Below, piece by piece: positions 58,646 through 64,000 of a DNA stretch of 64,000 nucleotides. How positions within the stretch are numbered: the stretch's first letter is position 1; the number at the start of each line of letters is the position of its first letter. The notes beneath the pieces were generated by a model. That model made no database searches, had not been told where the DNA came from, and saw nothing but the letters and a program-made list of their open reading frames with translations. The DNA is taken from NCBI RefSeq assembly GCF_020991475.1, contig NZ_JAJMPA010000001.1, forward strand, positions 2,294,001 through 2,358,000, read 5' to 3'. Source of the DNA: Pedobacter sp. MC2016-14 (GTDB lineage: Bacteria; Bacteroidota; Bacteroidia; Sphingobacteriales; Sphingobacteriaceae). The translations under genes and the position numbers were made by a program.

Positions 58646-58685
58646 ATCAAAAATTATCAAAAGTGATCAAAAGTTATCAAAATGC
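58646..58685 (+). repeat. Four 10-bp-phased ATCAAAA repeats
   Basis: ATCAAAA begins at 58646, 58656, 58666 and 58676, an exact 10-bp period (variable last three bases). The array lies 40 bp upstream of the -33 element of the DUF6266 gene. Phased A-tracts of this kind usually bend DNA or form a multi-site operator. Confidence 0.6.
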
Positions 58686-58724
58686 CGACAAATACCCACA
58701 AATACCGCCAATTTTTTCAAATCG

Positions 58725-58756
58725 TTTGCAAAGATCTACTACATCCTATAATTTTG
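58725..58756 (+). promoter_or_regulatory. Promoter of the DUF6266 gene
   Basis: TTTG (58725-58728), 20-nt spacer, TAATTTTG (58749-58756): both Bacteroidota elements match. ATG follows 33 nt later. Confidence 0.65.
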
Positions 58757-58789
58757 TGCTATTGTTAAACATTTAAAAAACAAATAGAT

Positions 58790-59428
58790 ATGGCAAAATA
58801 TTCAGAAGGAATCAATGGCCCATTCTCGGGGAAGATTGGTACAGCAGTCGGTGCAAGCTGGTGCGGAATCCCTTATATGAGGAGTCTGCCCAAGGAAAGA
58901 ATAGTACCATTTAGTGACAATCAGTTAAAGCAACAGGGGAAAATGGCCTTGTTAAGAAATTTTTTATTGGCGATCAACCAATTGGTTGTAAAAGGGTTTA
59001 AAAATGGTGATAAAAAGACGCCGATGAATTCTGCCTTGTCTTATAACATGAGTTGCGCAGTCGCAGGTATTGCACCTGCCTACAAGGTAGATTTTCCAAA
59101 ATTGCTATTTACAAAGGGTGATCTTTTTTGTGCATGGAGCCCTGTTGCGGAATCATTTGAAAGCAAAACAATTGATTTCAAATGGACAAACGGCCCTTTC
59201 ACCCCGCTTTGTAATGAAAATGATGAAGCAATCATGGTTATTTACTGCCCTGAAAAAAAATCATTTATCTACTTAAGGCAAGCTGCATTGAGAGGCGACT
59301 GTCAGGCCAGGATGATGTTGCCTGAATCTTTTGCCGGGCATTCGGTTCATTGCTACCTCACCTTTTTTTCTGCTAACGGTAGTCTATCTTCATCAAATAC
59401 GTATTTGGGTGAAATTACAATAGCTTAA
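58790..59428 (+). CDS. DUF6266 family protein
   Basis: Protein of 212 residues matching a Sphingobacteriaceae family of unknown function, recognised by its N-terminus (YSEGINGPFSGKIGTAVGAS, then WCGIPYMRSLPKERIVPFSD), where the GFSGKxGxVVGxxW-x-G-x2-YMRSLP pattern is characteristic. No signal peptide, membrane helix or enzyme motif is visible; the C-terminal half is beta-rich with several aromatic residues. Such genes are often present in many copies per genome, in accessory positions. It stands alone with a clear promoter and an upstream phased repeat array, and is flanked on both sides by gene remnants. Confidence 0.8.
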   Translation: MAKYSEGINGPFSGKIGTAVGASWCGIPYMRSLPKERIVPFSDNQLKQQGKMALLRNFLLAINQLVVKGFKNGDKKTPMNSALSYNMSCAVAGIAPAYKVDFPKLLFTKGDLFCAWSPVAESFESKTIDFKWTNGPFTPLCNENDEAIMVIYCPEKKSFIYLRQAALRGDCQARMMLPESFAGHSVHCYLTFFSANGSLSSSNTYLGEITIA

Positions 59429-59561
59429 AGTAAAACTCTATTAATGTAGCACACAAGATGTATAGCCTATCCAGGACGAGACATTGTTGCATGCGTACAT
59501 TATCGATTACAAACCATTTCGTCAGATCCTTGTTTATTTGTGAAATAAAGATCATGGATAA

Positions 59562-59678
59562 ATTGAAATCATCAGTTCTACCGTACGACCTGGTAGAAAG
59601 GGGCCAATTGTTGCGAAATGGATTACTGAACTTGCTAAACAGTCGGGTAATTTTGACGTAGAAGTTAATCAAGGCTGA
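59562..59678 (+). pseudogene. Remnant of an NADPH-dependent FMN reductase
   Basis: A 38-codon open stretch reads IEIISSTVRPGRKGPIVAKW, then ITELAKQSGNFDVEVNQG, and stops. This is the N-terminal flavin-binding loop region (S-S-T-x-R-P-G-R) of flavodoxin-fold NADPH-dependent FMN reductases, but there is an in-frame TAA immediately before it and a stop right after, where the family would continue with about 140 more residues. No function is expected. The rest of the 342-bp gap 59429-59770 has no supported gene. Confidence 0.7.
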
Positions 59679-59720
59679 TCAATGATTGCTAAAACAGCTG
59701 TAACGGTTAATTTGACTTTA

Positions 59721-59753
59721 TTGCTCATGAACGTTTGTAAAGCCGTATTTTTG
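59721..59753 (+). promoter_or_regulatory. Candidate promoter of the L,D-transpeptidase gene
   Basis: TTG (59721-59723), 22-nt spacer, TATTTTTG (59746-59753). The TTG start codon lies 17 nt downstream. Confidence 0.5.
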
Positions 59754-59770
59754 CCTAAATTATTTTCGCT

Positions 59771-61360
59771 TTGAAGAACATTTTAAAAGTTCCCTTTCTT
59801 ATCGTTATTGCATTGTGCTTGCTAATTCAATCTTGTGATTGGTTTAAAGAGACACCGGAAATAGGGCTAGTGCTGGCAAAGCATTTTGACAACAAGCTCT
59901 ATAAAAAGTTTGATACAGCGGCTTATAACAAAGTGTTTATCGGCAGGCTGGAAGCTCAGAAAACTGAACTAACCAATCCTTTAACATTAAAATTTTACTA
60001 CGAAAGTATACAGCAGCAACCGGCATTTGTGACTCGTTTTTATGTTAACGGGGGCTTAGATACGCTAAAAAGTTATATTGGCAAAAGCCGAGAACACGGT
60101 TTTAATCCTGAAATTTTTGGCTTAAAGGACCTCAGCAGGCTGCTGTCTGCACTTGATGCCAACAAATTTAAAACTGTTGAAGAACTCTATCCTGTGTTGG
60201 CTGATCTTGAAATCAGAAGTGCTGAGTCGGCCTTAAAATACCATAATTTCATCTACTTTGGCTGCATCAACCCCAGGGGATTACTAAGCAGGTACTACAT
60301 TAAGGTGAAAAGACCCGACAGTAATAGCATTAAAAAGTTGCTGGATACTAAAGACCTGGCTGCTTTATTATCTGCTATTCAGCCAAAATCCAGTCAGTAT
60401 TTAGCACTGCAAGCTGCATTGGCTGCTTATGAAGGGGCGACTGTAAAAGATGAGCAGGCTATAAAAACAGTTAAAATAAACCTGGAGCGGTTGCGCTGGA
60501 AACTTCCGGAAACCGGGCCTGTATATGTACAGGTAAATATTCCTGATTTTTCCCTGGTATGGATGAACGAAGCAGATACGTTAATTCAAATGAAAGTTTG
60601 TGTGGGCGGAAAGCGGGAACAGGATTACCAAGCAAAGATTGCTACATTTTTAAAAACAGGCAATCTTGATGATAAACCTAAAAATCACGAAACACCTATT
60701 CTTTTTAGTAAGCTCAATGCCATCCAGGTAAATCCGATCTGGAATATTCCGGCGAGCATCGCGCAAAGCGAAATTTATTACCAGGCTTTAAAAGATCCTT
60801 ACTATTTGTCTAATAATAACATGAGGGTGTATCATAAAGGTAAATTAGTCAACGATCCGGATACCATTCAATGGGCTAAATATCCGAGGCAAAAATTACC
60901 TTTTCAGTTTAAGCAAGGTGCTGGAGATGGGAACGCGATGGGCAAATTTAAGTTTATGTTTGAAAGCGGTACCAGCATCTATCTGCACGATACCAATAAT
61001 AAATATGCTTTTAATTTAAAAAACCGGGCCATTAGCCATGGTTGTGTGCGTGTAGAAAAGCCCCTTGAATTTGCAGAACTTTTGCTGGGCGACAAATTTC
61101 AATACGATAAGCTGAGGATGGAAATTAACCTTCCGCCGTTAGACACCACCAAAATGGCCATTTACCAAAAGAAATTAGAGAAAAAAGCAGATACGGTAAA
61201 CGTTTTTCAGTTAAAGCCAAAATGGTTTTCTGTAAAGCCTACGGTATCCTTATTGATTAATTACCACACTGCATGGTTTCAAAACGGCCATATAGAGTTT
61301 AGACCGGACATCTATGGTTTGGACGAAATCCTTTGGAGTAAATTGCAAAAATTTCTCTAA
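59771..61360 (+). CDS. L,D-transpeptidase (YkuD domain) lipoprotein
   Basis: Periplasmic enzyme of 529 residues that forms 3-3 crosslinks or modifies peptidoglycan, of the large YcbB-like type. TTG start; signal segment ending in LLIQSC gives a lipobox-like cysteine at about residue 22. A helical scaffold domain (about 60-245) includes LKSYIGKSREHGFNPEIFGL. The YkuD domain follows: VYVQVNIPDFSLVWMNEADT, KVCVGGKREQDY, IQVNPIWNIPASIAQSEI and the catalytic HGCVRVEKPLEFAELLL with nucleophile cysteine near residue 425. It is followed 12 nt later by the BatA gene. Confidence 0.9.
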   Translation: MKNILKVPFLIVIALCLLIQSCDWFKETPEIGLVLAKHFDNKLYKKFDTAAYNKVFIGRLEAQKTELTNPLTLKFYYESIQQQPAFVTRFYVNGGLDTLKSYIGKSREHGFNPEIFGLKDLSRLLSALDANKFKTVEELYPVLADLEIRSAESALKYHNFIYFGCINPRGLLSRYYIKVKRPDSNSIKKLLDTKDLAALLSAIQPKSSQYLALQAALAAYEGATVKDEQAIKTVKINLERLRWKLPETGPVYVQVNIPDFSLVWMNEADTLIQMKVCVGGKREQDYQAKIATFLKTGNLDDKPKNHETPILFSKLNAIQVNPIWNIPASIAQSEIYYQALKDPYYLSNNNMRVYHKGKLVNDPDTIQWAKYPRQKLPFQFKQGAGDGNAMGKFKFMFESGTSIYLHDTNNKYAFNLKNRAISHGCVRVEKPLEFAELLLGDKFQYDKLRMEINLPPLDTTKMAIYQKKLEKKADTVNVFQLKPKWFSVKPTVSLLINYHTAWFQNGHIEFRPDIYGLDEILWSKLQKFL

Positions 61361-61372
61361 CTTTGGTTTTTA

Positions 61373-63418
61373 ATGAATTTCCTCTATCCAGGTTTTCTTT
61401 TTGCACTGCTGGCCGTCGCCATACCCATTGTCATTCACCTGTTTAATTTCCGTAAGTTTAAGAAAGTATATTTTAGTAATGTACAGTTTTTAAAAGAGGT
61501 TGAAGCACAAAGTTCATCCCGTGCGCAGCTGAAACATTATTTGATTTTGGCTAGCCGCATCTTGTCTGTTGTCTTTTTGGTACTTGCTTTTGCACGCCCT
61601 TACTTTCCTGCTGACGGCGCTATTGATGCAAAACTAAATACTGTAGTAGGTATTTATATTGATAACTCTTACAGTATGGAAGCTGTGAATAAAGAGGGGA
61701 GCCTTTTGGATGAGGCCAAAAGAAGGGCAAAAGAGCTGGTAAAAGGTTTTGGTGTAAACGACAGGTTTCAATTAACGACAAATGATTTTGAAGGCAGACA
61801 TCAACGTGCCGTTAGTGCTGCTGAATTTATAAAACTGCTGGATGAGGTTAAGATTTCATCAGCAACAAGAAATTTGCAACAGGTGCTTAACAGGCAGTCT
61901 AATGCTGGTTCTACTGGCAACAACCGGTTCAACTATATCATTTCCGATTTTCAGGAGAGTTTTAGCGGGCATGACCAAATTGAAAGTAATCCTGAAATCA
62001 GGACTTCTCTAGTTAAACTCCATGCCAACGTACTGCCCAACGTGGCAATAGATAGTGTATGGTTTTTATCTCCCCTGCATAAAGTGGCTGAAACAGAACG
62101 TTTGGTCGTTCAGTTGAAAAACTACACGGGTCAGGAAGCCAAAGGTATTCCTGTAAAACTCGTTTTAAATGGCAAGGAGCGTGCGGTAAGGACATTGGAT
62201 ATTCCTGCGTTCGGTTCGGTAAAAGATACCTTGCTGTTTAGCAATTTGCAGGCGGGATGGCAGGAGGGGCAACTTAGTTTGAAAGATTTTCCTGTAACCT
62301 TTGATGATCAGCTCTTTTTTACCTTTGAGGTGGCAGAGCACATGAATGTATTGAGTATTGACGGGAAAGAATCGGGGCCATATATAAAATCGCTTTTTTC
62401 TGCGGATGCTTATTTCAGTCTGACGCAAATGCCGGAATCTAATATTGGGTACACCACATTTTCTTCATTTCCGCTGATTGTGCTAAATGGCTTGACTACA
62501 CCTTCATCTGGTCTTGCGCAAGAATTGAGTACGTATTTAAAGAATGGAGGTACGGTAGTTGTTTTTCCGGATTTGGACGGGGACCAAAATTTGTACAGCA
62601 GCTTTTTGAAGACTTTAGGCTTACCTGCTGTTTCTAAATTAACGACTGCCCCTGTGATGGTGAATGCTATTGATCTGAAACATGAGGTTTTTAAGGACGT
62701 TTTTGAGGAGCTTCCCAAAACAATAGACTTACCGAAGGTAAACCGTTATTTTGAATATGTTGAGCAACAAAAGGCAGATCAATTGAATATTTTGCAACTA
62801 CCGCTGAAAAAGCTGTTTTTTGCACAATTTAGTGCCTGGACTGGTAAAGTCTTTTTATGTGCTACCGCTTTGAACGTAAAAGACAGTAACCTGCCTATGC
62901 ATCCTGTTTTTGTGCCGCTCTTGTACAAGATTGCTTTTGGCAGTGCGGGAACGCGGTCCTTGTATTATACCTTAGGCAAAGATGAATTGTTGCAAAGTAA
63001 CAAGATTACTCTTAACGCCAACCAATCTCTAAAACTAAGTGGCAATGGTATGGATGCTATTCCTGAATTAAGGCAGCAACCCGGAAATACCTCACTGTAT
63101 ATTGCTGATCAGGTTAAACAACCTGGTTTTTATAAACTAAAAAAGGCAGAGGCTACAATGGCTGTTTTTGCCTTTAATACCAGCAGGGCAGAATCTGACA
63201 TGAAATATGCTTCAGCACAAACCTTAAAAAATTTATTTCCTAAGCAAGATGTCGGTTTTTATGATACGAAAAGCGACAGTCTGGCTACGGCCACAGCGGC
63301 AAAAAATAACAGCACTGAATTATGGAAACTTTGTCTAATTTTGTGTGCTGTTTTTTTAGGCCTGGAAATACTTCTGATCCGATTTTATAACAAAACTAAA
63401 ACAATATCAAATTCATGA
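61373..63418 (+). CDS. BatA-type membrane protein with von Willebrand A-like domain
   Basis: Bacteroidota membrane protein of 681 residues. It starts with the BatA N-terminal double-membrane domain (NFLYPGFLFALLAVAIPIVI, then HLFNFRKFKKVYFSNVQFLK and a second helix LASRILSVVFLVLAFARPYF). A vWA-like region follows with YIDNSYSMEA (a degenerate D-x-S-x-S MIDAS) and NYIISDFQESFS. A glutamine amidotransferase-like/beta region comes next, and a final membrane helix lies at about 654-672. Related proteins act in the aerotolerance (Bat) operons, but no moxR/batB neighbours are here. Its last four bases overlap the next start (ATGA). Confidence 0.85.
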   Translation: MNFLYPGFLFALLAVAIPIVIHLFNFRKFKKVYFSNVQFLKEVEAQSSSRAQLKHYLILASRILSVVFLVLAFARPYFPADGAIDAKLNTVVGIYIDNSYSMEAVNKEGSLLDEAKRRAKELVKGFGVNDRFQLTTNDFEGRHQRAVSAAEFIKLLDEVKISSATRNLQQVLNRQSNAGSTGNNRFNYIISDFQESFSGHDQIESNPEIRTSLVKLHANVLPNVAIDSVWFLSPLHKVAETERLVVQLKNYTGQEAKGIPVKLVLNGKERAVRTLDIPAFGSVKDTLLFSNLQAGWQEGQLSLKDFPVTFDDQLFFTFEVAEHMNVLSIDGKESGPYIKSLFSADAYFSLTQMPESNIGYTTFSSFPLIVLNGLTTPSSGLAQELSTYLKNGGTVVVFPDLDGDQNLYSSFLKTLGLPAVSKLTTAPVMVNAIDLKHEVFKDVFEELPKTIDLPKVNRYFEYVEQQKADQLNILQLPLKKLFFAQFSAWTGKVFLCATALNVKDSNLPMHPVFVPLLYKIAFGSAGTRSLYYTLGKDELLQSNKITLNANQSLKLSGNGMDAIPELRQQPGNTSLYIADQVKQPGFYKLKKAEATMAVFAFNTSRAESDMKYASAQTLKNLFPKQDVGFYDTKSDSLATATAAKNNSTELWKLCLILCAVFLGLEILLIRFYNKTKTISNS

Positions 63419-64000
63419 ATCTTCTCCTCAGCAATGTAACGATAGCAGACCCTAACAGCAGTTTCAATCAAAAAATATGTGATGTACGAGTAGTAGGGGG
63501 AAAAATCACTGCAGTTTCTGATCAACTTACTCCCTTAAAAGGAGAGGAAGTTTTTGACGGCAAGGGTTGTTATTTGTCACCGGGTTTCTTTGACCTCAAT
63601 TGCGTTGTAGGAGATCCGGGATTTGAAACTAAGGAAGATATCGAGTCGGCCACGGCTGCAGCTACAGCCGGTGGTTTTACCGGGCTGGCAGTTTTACCAC
63701 ATACCTATCCGGTTATCCATTCTAAAGCTGAAGTTGCCTACATCATCAATAAAGCTAAAAATAACCTGGTTGATGTACATCCCATAGGTGCACTAAGCAG
63801 AGATTTGGAAGGAAAAGAACTTGCCGAGTTGTATGATATGCAGCAGGCGGGAGCAGTAGCATTTTCTGACGGGAACAAGGCTATTGCCGACGATGGTTTT
63901 ATGAGCCGGGCCTTACAATATGCAAAAGGCTTTGATGGTTTGTTGATGGTGTATCCGGAAAATAAATCTATGGCAGGTAAAGCACAGGTTAATGAAAGTG
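63415..64000 (+). CDS. Dihydroorotase-like protein lacking metal ligands (partial)
   Basis: N-terminal 195 residues of an amidohydrolase; the gene runs off the right edge. Reads NLLLSNVTIADPNSSFNQKI, CYLSPGFFDLNCVVGDPGFE, ESATAAATAGGFTGLAVLPH and DVHPIGALSRDLEGKELAEL. In active dihydroorotases the start of the metal site is D-x-H-x-H-x-R-E-P-G; here the same place is DLNCVVGDPG, with both histidines and the arginine gone. It therefore resembles the inactive dihydroorotase-like proteins that assemble with aspartate transcarbamoylase. The active paralogue is pyrC at 14.6-16.0 kb. Translation is coupled to the BatA gene by a 4-nt overlap. Confidence 0.8.
   Translation, partial: MNLLLSNVTIADPNSSFNQKICDVRVVGGKITAVSDQLTPLKGEEVFDGKGCYLSPGFFDLNCVVGDPGFETKEDIESATAAATAGGFTGLAVLPHTYPVIHSKAEVAYIINKAKNNLVDVHPIGALSRDLEGKELAELYDMQQAGAVAFSDGNKAIADDGFMSRALQYAKGFDGLLMVYPENKSMAGKAQVNES

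Noticed and set aside
59415..59672. Open frames of 67 and 85 residues on opposite strands
   Set aside because: The third frame here contains the FMN reductase remnant, which explains the sequence; the other two show no family resemblance.
1..64000. CRISPR arrays, insertion sequences, integrase or phage genes, rRNA
   Set aside because: Looked for along both strands; no regularly spaced repeats, transposase or phage-type proteins were recognised.

Overview
The window is AT-rich chromosomal DNA from a Bacteroidota bacterium, most likely Sphingobacteriaceae and Pedobacter-like. The support is seen directly: gliding/T9SS genes (gldA, a fused gldF-gldG, gldC, a protein with a type B sorting domain), a FecI/FecR/TonB-receptor trio, DUF3810 and DUF6266 family genes, Bacteroidota-type Ccm proteins, and repeated promoter -7 boxes of the form TAnnTTTG. 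No plasmid or phage backbone, insertion sequence, rRNA, CRISPR or canonical tRNA gene is visible. Most of the window is housekeeping sequence; small decayed or accessory patches lie near 57.8-59.7 kb.

Layout. 0-5.8 kb (+): gldA, gldFG, dnaN, a DUF4397 lipoprotein and a DedA protein. 5.8-8.7 kb (-): a zinc phospholipase-like protein and hscA. 8.8-13.5 kb: an RNA-repair module consisting of a Ro60/TROVE gene and an RtcB RNA ligase gene on the minus strand, a divergent WYL regulator, and, just downstream of the Ro gene, four structured non-coding RNAs that look like bacterial Y RNAs. 13.5-16 kb: DUF3810 and dihydroorotase. 16-26.7 kb (+): a DEAD-box helicase, gldC, ccmBCD, glutamate dehydrogenase, ccmEF, a DUF2520 protein, fdx-iscX and kdsC. 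26.7-36.2 kb: Maf, Ppx/GppA, grpE-dnaJ, ftsE, a sorted adhesin-like protein, a glycosidase and a LuxC-like reductase. 36.2-42.6 kb: ferredoxin, a universal stress protein, the ECF sigma/FecR/siderophore-receptor unit and an NlpC/P60 peptidase. 42.6-48.5 kb: a 1963-residue alpha-2-macroglobulin-type protein carrying an embedded carboxypeptidase-like domain and TonB plug. 48.5-56.6 kb (-): a complete histidine operon hisGDCBHAF(IE) ending in a WD40 gene. 56.9-64 kb: tonB, a broken zeta-toxin-like locus, a DUF6266 gene, a flavin-reductase remnant, an L,D-transpeptidase, a BatA protein and the start of a dihydroorotase-like gene that lacks its metal ligands.

The most interesting system is the Ro60-RtcB-WYL module. 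Downstream of the Ro gene are four tandem RNAs sharing the same paired-end architecture and the motifs UGCCGU and UACUUC (UACAUC in one copy). Three carry a T-loop. One of these has T-arm, closed acceptor-like hairpin and D-arm in that order, which is a circular permutation of tRNA with a stem in place of the anticodon arm. Both protein genes are preceded by the same palindrome (core CGCAGTSTATYTGCG), and in both the distance from palindrome to a weak -7 box is identical. This suggests one switch, probably the WYL protein, controlling RNA repair and the RNA array together. Function here is inferred from known Ro/Y RNA and RtcB biology; family assignments rest on reading the sequence without database searches.
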